Origin: Paenarthrobacter nitroguajacolicus
GTDB taxonomy: Bacteria; Actinomycetota; Actinomycetes; Actinomycetales; Micrococcaceae
Length of the DNA stretch: 64,000 nt
Direction of reading: 5' to 3'
Assembly (NCBI RefSeq): GCF_007786235.1
Contig: NZ_VNFK01000009.1
Span: 1 to 64,000 of the forward strand
The notes under the pieces were generated by a model, which made no database searches, had not been told where the DNA came from, and saw nothing but the letters and a program-made list of their open reading frames with translations. This document shows positions 25,298-34,236 of the stretch, one piece after another. Each line of letters begins with the position of its first letter. The stretch's first letter is position 1. The translations under genes and the position numbers were made by a program.

Positions 25298-27112
25298 CTA
25301 CCGGGTGGCTCGTTTCCGCTTGAGCCAGCCTCTGGTGTCGACGGAGAGGCTGGATAGGGAGACAGCGAGGATGGACAGGAGTACGAGGGCCAAGCCGGGC
25401 ACGAGGACTACCAGTGGTGACCGTTCCACGTAGGGCATGCCTTCGGAGAGAATCAAACCCCATTCAGGGTGGGGTGGCTGTGGTCCGAGGCCCAGGAATC
25501 CCAGGAGGGCGAGTGCCAGGGCAATACCCGGCAGACGCAGCATGGCGTGCCGGAACACTGGCCCGAAGACACCGGGAAGCACGTAGCGCAGCATGACCCG
25601 GATGGGGCCGACTCCGAGGACGGGGGCAATTTTGACGTGCGACTGGGCTTTGACTTCGGTGACCAGGGCCGCGGTGTGCGCGGCCAAGGGTGCCCAGCTG
25701 ACGGCTGCTACGGCGACGGCGGCTCCGAGGGTGGAGGTTCCCATGATGGAGGAGACGATGATGCCGGCAATGATTGGTGGTGCGGCGTTCGTGATCTCGA
25801 TGGGTCCGGTTGCCAGGTTGGGGAACATCCCAATGGCCAGACCGAGCAGAAGACACAGTACGGCTACGAGGAGTGCGATTCCGATCGTTGACACGGCGCC
25901 GTGCGAGATGCGCGCCAGCACGTCACGGCCGCTGGAGTCCGCCCCCAGCGGGATGGCCAGCGAGGGGAGCGCGAGGCGTCCGTGCGTGGTTGCGAACGGA
26001 TCCCGCGGTAAACCTGCCAGAACAATGACCAGCAGCAGGCCCAACGCCGATGCTGGAACGATCCACGCGCTCCGCCGGCTCGCCGCGGCGGGAACAGACG
26101 TCGGGACTGACTTGGCGCGAAGGGCCGGCCCAAGGATCAGTTTGCGGACCATGCCGGCCCCGACACCCAGGACCGCTGCGAGGACCATCAAGATGATGAC
26201 ACCGGTCTGCAGGGTCGGCATGTCCTGAGACCTGGCCGCGGCGAGGGTTGCCCGGCCGATTCCGGGTATGGCATAGACCTGCTCAACGGCAATGGCTCCG
26301 CCGGTAAGCCCTACTAACACCAGTCCGATCGGTGAGGTGATCGAGGGCAGGCTGCGCCTGGAGACAGCCAGTGCGATGCGCAGCTGGGAGAAGCCGGACA
26401 CGGACCAGGTCGCCACCCAGCGTTCAGTGAAGGTCGCTGAGAGTGCGTCGGAGAAGAGCCTGCCAAGGTAGCCGCCTCCCGGCAGTCCCAGTGCAAGGGC
26501 AGGCAGGACCACATAGGAGAGGCCGTTCCAGCCGTAAGGAGGGAACATTTTGAGAATGACGGCTCCGAAGACCAGCAGCAGGGCCGCGAGGAGGAACTCG
26601 GGCATGGAGGTGAATGCTGCTGCGAGGGCACCGGAGGTCCGGTCGTTGCGTCCGTTGAGCCCCCGGCGGAAGGTTGGAATGCTCAGCAGTAGCGCCACGG
26701 TGACGGCGACGACCAAGGAGAAAGCCATCAGGGTCAAGGAGACGGACAAGGCCTCAAGCATGCCGGGCAGAACGGGCTTGCCGTCTGTCCAGGAGTTTCC
26801 CCAGTCGCCCACAAAGACGCCGCTGAGCCAGTTCCAGAACATGACGAGGGGTCCGTCGGCGAGCCCGAGTTCCTCCCGGATTGAGTTCAGCGCCTCCGGG
26901 GTGGGCTCCATCTCCGAATAGCGGGAACGCAGGATGGAGAGGGCTATGTCGCGGTTGGAGAGCGCAGGCAGGATGCCAAGCATGAAAACGATGAGACCAA
27001 AGGTCAGTAGCCTGGAAGCACCAGGGATCCATGCAGGGATTCTGCGATCGCCGTGGCCGTTGCGCCGGCTACGGCGAAGCGCGGGAGTGACACTGACTGG
27101 TACTGCAGCCAT
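25298..27112 (-). CDS. fused Dpp/Nik-type ABC permease (DppB-DppC)
   Basis: A 604-residue protein made of two complete permease domains. The first (about 1-330) resembles DppB/NikB with the periplasmic insert LRSRYSEMEPTPEALNSI and the coupling motif near EQVYAIPGIGR; the second (about 345-600) resembles DppC/NikC with GADSSGRDVLARI and the coupling segment before HPEWGLILSEG. In most systems these are two genes. Substrates of the family are peptides, nickel complexes or siderophore-like compounds. It follows the binding-protein gene by 9 bp, so is the last gene of the operon. ATG at 27112. Confidence 0.87.
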   Translation of the reverse strand: MAAVPVSVTPALRRSRRNGHGDRRIPAWIPGASRLLTFGLIVFMLGILPALSNRDIALSILRSRYSEMEPTPEALNSIREELGLADGPLVMFWNWLSGVFVGDWGNSWTDGKPVLPGMLEALSVSLTLMAFSLVVAVTVALLLSIPTFRRGLNGRNDRTSGALAAAFTSMPEFLLAALLLVFGAVILKMFPPYGWNGLSYVVLPALALGLPGGGYLGRLFSDALSATFTERWVATWSVSGFSQLRIALAVSRRSLPSITSPIGLVLVGLTGGAIAVEQVYAIPGIGRATLAAARSQDMPTLQTGVIILMVLAAVLGVGAGMVRKLILGPALRAKSVPTSVPAAASRRSAWIVPASALGLLLVIVLAGLPRDPFATTHGRLALPSLAIPLGADSSGRDVLARISHGAVSTIGIALLVAVLCLLLGLAIGMFPNLATGPIEITNAAPPIIAGIIVSSIMGTSTLGAAVAVAAVSWAPLAAHTAALVTEVKAQSHVKIAPVLGVGPIRVMLRYVLPGVFGPVFRHAMLRLPGIALALALLGFLGLGPQPPHPEWGLILSEGMPYVERSPLVVLVPGLALVLLSILAVSLSSLSVDTRGWLKRKRATR

Positions 27113-27121
27113 GACGGTCCC

Positions 27122-28633
27122 TTATTCCTTGGTGGTTTCTGCGGTGATCAGGCCGCGCTCACGCGGGTCCAGGACCAGGTTGGAGACAGTCTTCGCCTTG
27201 CCCAGAAGCACGCGTTCGTGCAGCACGGGAAGGGCAGCGTCCTTCTTCAGGATCAGCGCTTCTGCGGCCATAATGGCCTCCCTCCGCTTCTCGCCAAGCT
27301 CGCTTGCGGACGCGGCACTGATGACTGCATCGATCTCCGGGTCGCACACCTGGGAGATGTTGAAGGAACCCTTGCAGGAGTAGTCACTGGTCAGGTACGT
27401 AGCGGGGTCCCCGGTGTCCTGAACCGTCGCCCTGGACAGGAGGACCATGTCGAAGACCCCGGCCATCATGTCTTTCTCCATGTTGGCGTATTCGCGCACG
27501 TCCTGCTCCACGACAAATCCGGCGGCCTCAAGCTGCTGCTCCAGCAGGACTGCGGCCTCGGGCAGTTCGGGACGGGCCGTATACGTTGCCAGGGTGATCT
27601 TCTGCCCTGCCGGGGCCGCGGGTCGTGCGATGGAATCCACGTCTCCGCGGATCTCCGCAGCCCACTTCAGTGCCGGCCCCAGCAGGCCTTTGGACTCATC
27701 GGCCCGTCCCTCATACACGTTCTGCACGATGCTGGCCCTGTCAATCGCGGCGCGGGCAGCGGCCCGGAGGGCAGGATCAGCGAAGGCGCCCTTTTCGTTG
27801 TTCAGGTACAGCGTGCTGGTGCGGGGCATCGGCACCTCGTTCACCAGATCCTGCGGGAGCAAGGAGACCTGGGAGACCGGGAGGGCTTCGACGATATCGG
27901 CGGTTCCTGTGCGTAGTGCTGCCGCTCGCGCCGCGCCGTCCGGAACATAAGATACGTCAATGCCGGAAAGTTTCGCCTTTTCGCCCCAATAGTCCTCGAA
28001 ACGGTCCAGGGCGGCAGAAGATGAGCCGTTGGTGGTGACGATCTTGAAAGGACCGGTGCCCGTGCCCACCGGCGTAACCGTCCCGTCAGGCAAATACGCC
28101 GCGGCGGAGAGGATGGACAGCTGCGGGCTGGTGAGCCTGTTCATCATGAGGGGGTCGGGGGTGCCGGTAGTGATCGTTACCTCACGATCACCGGTAGCCT
28201 CAAATTTCACCTCCAGCCCGGTCAGGACGCGCAGCTTAGGCGAGGCATTCAGCGCTTTGTTCAGTGAGGTGACGACGCTCTCAGCCGTGAGCGGGGTTCC
28301 GTCGTGGAACTTGACGCCTTCGCGGAGGGTGAGGACCCATTTGAGGTCCCCATCCTTCTTCCATTCCGTGGCCAGCAGGGGCTGGGCCTCGCCGTTGTCA
28401 TCGAGGACGGTCAGGGTTTCGGCCGCGCTCCAGCGTGAGAGCTTGAAGGCGTCCTCGGAGTACGGGCTCAGGTTGGCCATTGGAGCGGCGAGCATGGCCA
28501 GGCTGACACGATTGGAGGAGGCTTGTGCTGATGTGCCTTCCCCTGCGAAACATCCGGTCAGGGTCAGGGCGGCTCCCATTGTAAGGGCGCCTGCGGTAAG
28601 GAGGTGGCGGGTGCGGGGCATGAATGAACGCAT
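27122..28633 (-). CDS. family-5 ABC substrate-binding lipoprotein (peptide/nickel type)
   Basis: A 503-residue SBP_bac_5 protein. The signal ends in a lipobox (LTLTGC), and the mature part has the family features LATEWKKDGDLKWVLTLREGVKFHDGTPL near 90-115 and NNEKGAFADPALRAA in the second lobe. I place the start at ATG 28633; an ATG at 28621 is an alternative. The start overlaps the region just after the ATPase stop at 28648. The protein determines substrate choice; the sequence does not separate nickel from peptide ligands. Confidence 0.87.
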   Translation of the reverse strand: MRSFMPRTRHLLTAGALTMGAALTLTGCFAGEGTSAQASSNRVSLAMLAAPMANLSPYSEDAFKLSRWSAAETLTVLDDNGEAQPLLATEWKKDGDLKWVLTLREGVKFHDGTPLTAESVVTSLNKALNASPKLRVLTGLEVKFEATGDREVTITTGTPDPLMMNRLTSPQLSILSAAAYLPDGTVTPVGTGTGPFKIVTTNGSSSAALDRFEDYWGEKAKLSGIDVSYVPDGAARAAALRTGTADIVEALPVSQVSLLPQDLVNEVPMPRTSTLYLNNEKGAFADPALRAAARAAIDRASIVQNVYEGRADESKGLLGPALKWAAEIRGDVDSIARPAAPAGQKITLATYTARPELPEAAVLLEQQLEAAGFVVEQDVREYANMEKDMMAGVFDMVLLSRATVQDTGDPATYLTSDYSCKGSFNISQVCDPEIDAVISAASASELGEKRREAIMAAEALILKKDAALPVLHERVLLGKAKTVSNLVLDPRERGLITAETTKE

Positions 28634-28647
28634 TCTGGGGGTACCTT

Positions 28648-30327
28648 TCAATTGGCAAGCGTTGCGAGTGTGGGACCGTCCGCCGCGCCGGGGTTCTCCG
28701 GTGCAGGCAGTACGGGGATGGCTCCGACAAGTTCACGGGTGCGGGGGTGCTGCGGGTTGGCCAGCAGGGCCAGGGTGGCGCGGTCTTCGATGACTGCGCC
28801 GTCATGCATGACCACTGTCCGGTGACAGAGGCTGGCGACCATGGACAGGTCGTGGGAAACGATGAGGAGCCCGGTGCCGCGTTCCTCGGCAATCGAGCGG
28901 AGGAGTTCGATGACTTGTTCGCGCATGGGAAGGTCGAGGCCGGAGACGGGTTCGTCGGCGAGCAGGAAATCGGGTCGGGTGGCGATGGCCCTGGCGAGGG
29001 CAACGCGTTGGGCCTGCCCTCCGGATAGTTCGCTGGCGCGTCGGTCCAGGTATTCCGGGCCGAGCCCAACTGACTCCAAGGCTTCCCGCACGGCTTGCTT
29101 GCGATCAACGTCAACGTTCAACCGGATCAGCGGCTCGGCTACCAGATCCTTGACGGTCATTCGGGGGTCAAGGGATCCGGCCGGATCCTGGGGCACATAC
29201 TGCACACGGCGGCGGTACCAGCGCAGTTCCTTCAACGGTCCCGGCTCTACCTCACTGCCGGCGCAGCGGACGGAACCGGTATCGCTGCTTTCCAATGCCA
29301 GCATCAGGCGCAGCAAGGTGGTCTTGCCCGAGCCGGACACACCGACGATGCCGACCCGTTCGCCTGCGTCGATCTTCAGGCTTGTCTGCCCGAGCGCGAC
29401 GCGCTCGACCCTTTTCGCGAAGCGATGTTGCCGTGGCATTTGATAGGACCGGCTGACACGGTCAATGTCGAAGAATGCGGGCTCCGCGTTGGTACCGGAT
29501 ACAACCGCGTTCGAATCTACGGCTTCAGTGGAGGCAGAAAATTCCTGCAGGTAGGGTGCGATGGTCGCTGCCCGGGCTGCCCGGATGAGATTCCGGGAAT
29601 ATGGGTCACGGGGGTTTGCCAGAACATCGCGGAGCAGGCCCTCCTCGACGATCCGACCGTCGCGGAGGACTACGGCGTCGGTACACAGTTCCGATGCCAC
29701 CGCGAAATCGTGGGTGATGAACAGCAAGGCCGGAGACTTCTCGCCGGCGGTGAACTTGTTCAGCACTTTGAGGACCTTTGCCTGTGTCACGACATCCAGC
29801 GCGGTCGTCGGTTCATCGGCCACCATCAGCCGTGTGTTGCACGCCAGGGCCAGGGCGATACAGACGCGCTGCCGTTGGCCTCCTGACAGCTCTGAGGGGT
29901 AGGCAGTAATCAGCGTCGACGGGTCAGGCAACCCCACTGCCTCGGCCAGCTCAAGCGCTGCAGCACGGGCGTCCGTGGCGTCGAGGCCACGATGCCTGCG
30001 GAGTGGCACAACCATCTGGTCCACCAACCGGACCAATGGATTGAGCGCCACTGCCGAATCCTGAAAGATCATAGCTACCCGGGCGTTCTCGGGACGTTTG
30101 GGGGCCGGGACGCCGAGGACTTCATGGCCGTTGATCCGGATGCTTCCGGTCGCAACCGCATTCGAAGGCAACCGCCCAAGGACAGCGCTTGCCGTCATGG
30201 ACTTACCGGAGCCGGATGCACCCAGCAGACAAAGCCGCTGGCCCGCTAGGACCTTGAAACTGAGCCCGTCCACGATGGTCTTGCCGCGGATGGCAATCCG
30301 CAAGTTGGAGATTTCTAGACTTGCCAC
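28648..30327 (-). CDS. fused dual-domain ABC ATPase (DppD-DppF type)
   Basis: A 559-residue protein with two nucleotide-binding domains. Domain 1 has GASGSGKSM, LSGGQRQRV and VADEPTTALD; domain 2 has GVSGSGKTT, LSGGQAQRV and LADEPVSGLD. It energises the fused permease encoded downstream. The GTG at 30327 follows GAAGGGTTCGAC. The FadR-type operator at 30410-30421 lies 83 bp upstream, and this is the first gene of the three-gene operon (ATPase, binding protein, permease). Confidence 0.9.
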   Translation of the reverse strand: MASLEISNLRIAIRGKTIVDGLSFKVLAGQRLCLLGASGSGKSMTASAVLGRLPSNAVATGSIRINGHEVLGVPAPKRPENARVAMIFQDSAVALNPLVRLVDQMVVPLRRHRGLDATDARAAALELAEAVGLPDPSTLITAYPSELSGGQRQRVCIALALACNTRLMVADEPTTALDVVTQAKVLKVLNKFTAGEKSPALLFITHDFAVASELCTDAVVLRDGRIVEEGLLRDVLANPRDPYSRNLIRAARAATIAPYLQEFSASTEAVDSNAVVSGTNAEPAFFDIDRVSRSYQMPRQHRFAKRVERVALGQTSLKIDAGERVGIVGVSGSGKTTLLRLMLALESSDTGSVRCAGSEVEPGPLKELRWYRRRVQYVPQDPAGSLDPRMTVKDLVAEPLIRLNVDVDRKQAVREALESVGLGPEYLDRRASELSGGQAQRVALARAIATRPDFLLADEPVSGLDLPMREQVIELLRSIAEERGTGLLIVSHDLSMVASLCHRTVVMHDGAVIEDRATLALLANPQHPRTRELVGAIPVLPAPENPGAADGPTLATLAN

Positions 30328-30409
30328 GTCGAACCCTTCGTTAGGGATAAAAGCGTGACGCGCATCACGGGCGCGCCCTTTGCAGCGAGCTTAGGACCGC
30401 CGGTGTAGT

Positions 30410-30421
30410 ATTGTCAACAAT
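30410..30421. promoter_or_regulatory. FadR/GntR-type operator upstream of ABC operon
   Basis: ATTGTCAACAAT is identical (on the other strand) to the site at 35366-35377 and one base off the site at 10280-10291. It contains TTGTCA as a possible -35 box for the minus-strand ABC operon. The remaining 200 bp up to the MFS promoter are non-coding. Confidence 0.6.
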
Positions 30422-30600
30422 CCGACGATAAAGATTTTTGATTACTTTATTCTGCCCCTTCCAACGAGCCCTGACTGGAGACTAAGGGCGGGCCTCCGCG
30501 CGGTGCATTCGCCACTGCCCCTGCCGCAATCTCTCCATTTACTGCTGCCGTACTGACACGTGACTCCTGGACGGCGCATATTGCCGGTCTACAGAAATTC

Positions 30601-30626
30601 ATTAGTTGCGTATTTACGCAACTAAT
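30601..30626. promoter_or_regulatory. perfect 12-2-12 ArsR/SmtB-type operator
   Basis: Arms ATTAGTTGCGTA and TACGCAACTAAT flank TT. The right arm overlaps a -10 box TAATGT (30623-30628) placed 6 nt before the GTG start of the MFS gene, so bound repressor would cover the promoter. The architecture is that of SmtB-family operators. Confidence 0.75.
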
Positions 30627-30634
30627 GTGATTCT

Positions 30635-31897
30635 GTGAGTATGCTCACCACATTGAGGAATTCCCGCTTTCGGCGCCTGCTCGTTTCCCACGTCCTCGCC
30701 CTCTTGGGAACCGGTCTGGCGACCATCGCTCTTGGCTTTGTGGCCTTCGACCTGGCTGGTGATCAGTCCGGATCCGTGCTCGGAACGGTTCTCGCCATCA
30801 AGATGCTCTGCTTCATGGTGGTCGCACCGCTCGCGGCGGCAGTTCTGGTCCGTTTCCAGCCCCGCACTGTGATGGTTGGCTCGGACGTGCTGCGGGCCGC
30901 CGTCGCCCTTGGGCTCCCCTTCGTGTCCAACGTCTGGCACGTCTACGCCCTCATCGTGGTGCTGTACATCGCATCGGCCGTCTTCACTCCGACGTTCCAG
31001 GCGACCATTCCACGGGTGCTCCCCGATGATCGGGACTATGGGAACGCTCTCGCCCTGTCCAGACTGGCCTACGACGTTGAGGCGTTGATGTCCCCGGTGC
31101 TGACCGGGATATTGCTTCTGGTCATTCCGACCCAGCACCTGTTTTTCGGCACCGCCCTGGGCTTCGCCGCGTCTGCGCTGCTCATCGGTTCGCTAGTGCT
31201 TCCAAAGGCCCTGCCCTCGGAGAGCCGCGATGCACCTTTCATGAAGCGCCTGACCCTGGGCAGCAGGCTGTTGTTCGCCACGCCTGCCCTGCGGGGAATT
31301 TTTGCCCTTCAACTGGCTCTTGCGGGCAGCGGGAGTTTTGTCATGGTTCAAACGGTGGCAATCGTCCGGGGTCCGCTGGGTGCGGATGCAACGGCTGTCG
31401 CTCTCGCATTGGGGGCGATGGGCGCAGGATCAATCTGCGGCGCACTCAGCTCACCGGCGCTTGTGGCGCGCTTGGGTACCCGTCGTGTCCTGCTCGCTGC
31501 AGGGGTTTTGGTGAGCTTGCCGCCCTTTGGTGTGCCGTTGGCGCTTTCGATCGACGGCGCTTCAGGCCTGGCCGTGCTGGCGGCTCTGTGGTTTGTCCTG
31601 GGGATCGGCTACGCCGGCGTCCTGACGCCTGTTGGTCAGGTGATCCGCGCTGCGATCCCCGAGCCTGAGCTCCCTGCGGTCTTCGCCGCCCAGTTCTCGT
31701 TGGCCCACGGATGGTGGCTCCTCTGCTACCCCCTGGCCGGTTGGCTCGGCGCCCTGACGTCACTCGGAACGGCTGCCGTTGTCCTCGCTGGCATCTCCCT
31801 GGTGGCCGCCCTCGCGGCGTCATTCATCTGGAGAGATATGACGCGGGGGCACTTGGTCGGCGATGATGACAGAATGACCGAGGACGCCCGCCCGTGA
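30635..31897 (+). CDS. MFS efflux transporter (paralogue of 11193-12470)
   Basis: A 420-residue major-facilitator exporter with about 12 helices. Its start (MLTTLRNSRFRRLLVSHVLALLGTGL) and internal segments (RDYGNALALSRLAYDVEALMSP) closely parallel the first MFS protein, including the ALSLSRLAYDMEALVSP counterpart. The start is GTG 30635 (ATG 30641 also possible); no ribosome binding site fits because the operator ends 8 nt before, so the mRNA is probably leaderless. It overlaps the ArsR gene by 4 nt (GTGA). Confidence 0.86.
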   Translation: MSMLTTLRNSRFRRLLVSHVLALLGTGLATIALGFVAFDLAGDQSGSVLGTVLAIKMLCFMVVAPLAAAVLVRFQPRTVMVGSDVLRAAVALGLPFVSNVWHVYALIVVLYIASAVFTPTFQATIPRVLPDDRDYGNALALSRLAYDVEALMSPVLTGILLLVIPTQHLFFGTALGFAASALLIGSLVLPKALPSESRDAPFMKRLTLGSRLLFATPALRGIFALQLALAGSGSFVMVQTVAIVRGPLGADATAVALALGAMGAGSICGALSSPALVARLGTRRVLLAAGVLVSLPPFGVPLALSIDGASGLAVLAALWFVLGIGYAGVLTPVGQVIRAAIPEPELPAVFAAQFSLAHGWWLLCYPLAGWLGALTSLGTAAVVLAGISLVAALAASFIWRDMTRGHLVGDDDRMTEDARP

Positions 31898-32301
31898 GCC
31901 ACGCCAAAAAACCATCGGCAGTCGATACACAGACCATGGCCGAATCCACGCCGTTGGCGGAGGTTTCGTTGCCGTCGGATGCCGATCTCGATGGAGCGGC
32001 GGAGCTGGCCCGCCTCGTTGCTGACAGGACACGTCTGGCGATCCTTGCGCTGCTGGCCCAACGTGAACTGTCCGTTGGCGAAATTGCCCAGAAACTGCAG
32101 CGCCCCATGGCCTCCGTTTCGCAGCATCTGGCAAAGCTGCGCATCGGCCGCCTGGTCAGTTCACGGAGGGCCGGGACCACTATCTACTGCGCACTGGCCA
32201 ACGAACACGTCGGTGCCCTGGTGACCAATATTTTGGAACAGAGTGAGCATACGCTCTATGACCGGCCTCCCCACCATGAGGGGCCCCATCAGGCTGGTTG
32301 A
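31894..32301 (+). CDS. ArsR/SmtB-family repressor with variant alpha-5 site
   Basis: A 135-residue winged-helix repressor with recognition region MASVSQHLAKLRIGRLV. The alpha-5 segment NEHVGALVTNILEQSEH aligns with D-x-H-x10-H-x2-H but has Asn for Asp and Gln for the third ligand, so two of four ligands are changed. The C-terminal tail is His-rich (PPHHEGPHQ) and could supply replacements, as in NmtR-type Ni/Co sensors. GTG start at 31894 overlaps the MFS stop. It most likely represses its own operon through the palindrome at 30601-30626. Confidence 0.84.
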   Translation: MSHAKKPSAVDTQTMAESTPLAEVSLPSDADLDGAAELARLVADRTRLAILALLAQRELSVGEIAQKLQRPMASVSQHLAKLRIGRLVSSRRAGTTIYCALANEHVGALVTNILEQSEHTLYDRPPHHEGPHQAG

Positions 32302-32335
32302 AGAACCACTGCCGTCAGGGCTGGAGTGGGGCCCG

Positions 32336-33067
32336 TCACTGGGCTGTGGCCGCTACCGGCCCGTGGTGGTCCCGGGATCGCGCTTCGAGAGTTCCTGCCA
32401 GATGATCTTCCGCGCCTGAGAGGTGGCGGTGGAAGGCTGCGTGGATTTCGTTCATTGAACCGGCGGCAATCAGTTTTGCCATGGCCATGTGATCATGGCT
32501 CAAGGTGCTCGGTGTCGGGTATGCCCGTTCCGGGTTGATCATGCAGATCAGGGATTCGGTGGCCAGGGTGGTGTAGGCGCGCAGTAAGCGGGAATTGCCA
32601 ACGCTGGCAACAAGCGTGGTGTGGAAGTCTAGGTCCAGGCGGGAGACCCGAGCCCAATCCCCCGTCGCAATGGCGGCCGGGAGCTGCGAGGCGATTTTGA
32701 CCAGCGCGTCGGATACCTCCTGGCGTCGTTGCGCTGTTTGGGCAGTAATGATTTCCGCGGCGCCGATCTCCAGCATTTCCCGGACACCATAGATCTCATC
32801 AACGTCTTCGTCGGTCAATTCGATCACGAAGACGCCCCGGTTAGGCCTGCTGATCAGCAGACCCTCCTGACATAGACGGTTCAGTGCCTCCCGGACGGGT
32901 CCGCGGGAGACACTGAGTTGGCTCGAGAGGAGGGCCTCATTGATCTGCTCCCCGGGTACGAAATAACCTTCCACGATCCGGTCGCGAAGCTGATCCGCGA
33001 TTATCTCGGCGGTCGATTTTGGCGTGATGGCAGAAAGGCCTACTTCTTTCTTCATCTCGTCTCCCAT
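32336..33067 (-). CDS. FadR-type (FCD) GntR regulator 1
   Basis: A 243-residue repressor. The N-terminal winged helix (about 20-85) reads VEGYFVPGEQINEALLSSQ and SRGPVREALNRLCQEGLL, typical of GntR. The FCD effector domain (about 95-225) has the metal-ligand pattern D in RLDLDFHTTLV and His residues in SHDHMA and HRHLSGAEDH. Such proteins usually respond to organic acids. Two starts fit: ATG 33067 and ATG 33055, the latter after GGGAGACGAG. It has a close paralogue 309 bp upstream on the same strand. It is a candidate reader of the ATTGTCAACAAT sites. Confidence 0.86.
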   Translation of the reverse strand: MGDEMKKEVGLSAITPKSTAEIIADQLRDRIVEGYFVPGEQINEALLSSQLSVSRGPVREALNRLCQEGLLISRPNRGVFVIELTDEDVDEIYGVREMLEIGAAEIITAQTAQRRQEVSDALVKIASQLPAAIATGDWARVSRLDLDFHTTLVASVGNSRLLRAYTTLATESLICMINPERAYPTPSTLSHDHMAMAKLIAAGSMNEIHAAFHRHLSGAEDHLAGTLEARSRDHHGPVAATAQ

Positions 33068-33375
33068 CCCTTTTCTTCGCCCCCGGCCCCGGTTTCCGCG
33101 GACCGACGAGTGGCACCAATAGTTCAGAAGCCATCAACCCCAAGGCTACCGCCCGTCGCCGCATCCGAATCATTGACCCGACAAGGCTCCAGAGGATTCG
33201 GCGTGCCAGTCCCCCGTACGCCTCCGTTCCCAACCTTAAGGCTTTACCCTGCTGAAATATTCCACCACCGAACGACCGGCATTCAGATGCCGCCGTGTCG
33301 GCTTTACGTATTAGCCTCCCAACGGCCGGGGAGCCTGGGAACATGACGACTTGAAGACGGGAGATCTGATGGTCT
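33068..33375. other. spacer between the two GntR genes
   Basis: No gene. It contains the promoter region of GntR regulator 1. I saw no copy of the ATTGTCAACAAT motif here, so the regulators may not autoregulate through that site. Confidence 0.5.
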
Positions 33376-34026
33376 TCAGGGCGCAGAGAGATGCTTGCGA
33401 AGGACAGAGCGGACCTCATCCATGGAACCAGAGGCAATCATCCCCGCAATCGCCAGGTGGTCATCCCTCCAAGCACCTGGTGTCGGGTAGGACCCTTCGA
33501 GGTCCCTCATGCATATCAGTGACTCAGCGGCCAGAGTGGTATAGGCGCGGAACAACCGCGAGTTCCCGGCCTCCGCGACGAGCTTCGTATGGAATCGAAG
33601 ATCCAAACGGCAGATGCTCGCCCAGTCCCGGGCAGCCGTAGCCTCGGGCAGCAACATAGCAATCTTCACCAACCGGGCAGAGACTTCCTGTCTCCGTTTG
33701 GCCGACCGGGACGTGATGGTCTCTGCGGCAGTGAGCTCCAATAGTTCTCGGGTCCGGTAGATCTCGCCTACGTCATCCTTCGTCAGCTCGATCATGAACA
33801 GGCCACGATTGCGTTTGCCCGTAAGTAGCCCCTCCTGGCTCAGACGCTGAAGCGCTTCCCGCAACGGCGTCCGGGAAAGGTTCAGCTGGCTCGCCAGGTG
33901 CACCTCATTGACCTGTTCCCCCGGCGTGAAGTGACCAGTCAGGATCAACTCGCGAACCTTGTCCGCGATTTCCGCCGAGCCCGTCGATTCAGGCGTGATT
34001 GCCGGCAGTCTTTTTACTCTCTCCAT
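33376..34026 (-). CDS. FadR-type (FCD) GntR regulator 2
   Basis: A 216-residue paralogue of the previous gene. The winged helix reads LTGHFTPGEQVNEVHLASQ and SRTPLREALQRLSQEGLL, and the FCD domain has CRLDLRFHTKLV and WRDDHLAIAGMI, ending with RKHLSAP, which is 20-odd residues shorter than regulator 1. TAGGAGGATAGGAC precedes the ATG, a strong site. About half of the aligned residues are the same in the two regulators, so they derive from a tandem duplication. Confidence 0.87.
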   Translation of the reverse strand: MERVKRLPAITPESTGSAEIADKVRELILTGHFTPGEQVNEVHLASQLNLSRTPLREALQRLSQEGLLTGKRNRGLFMIELTKDDVGEIYRTRELLELTAAETITSRSAKRRQEVSARLVKIAMLLPEATAARDWASICRLDLRFHTKLVAEAGNSRLFRAYTTLAAESLICMRDLEGSYPTPGAWRDDHLAIAGMIASGSMDEVRSVLRKHLSAP

Positions 34027-34236
34027 GTCCTATCCTCCTACCAACGCAGGCGGTATGGGCCCGGTCTGCGGGAGCGGTTTCTGCTTGTCACGACCTTGTC
34101 GGTGGTTAGCTCCCGAGAAACTGGGCCCACCGGGCAAATGGGTCGCCCCGGCCGCTGTGCCCCGCTGACGGATCCCGTCTGAGGGAACAGGTGATGGGGA
34201 AGCCTCCTTCGGGAAAGATTGGTGGGGCGCGTCACC

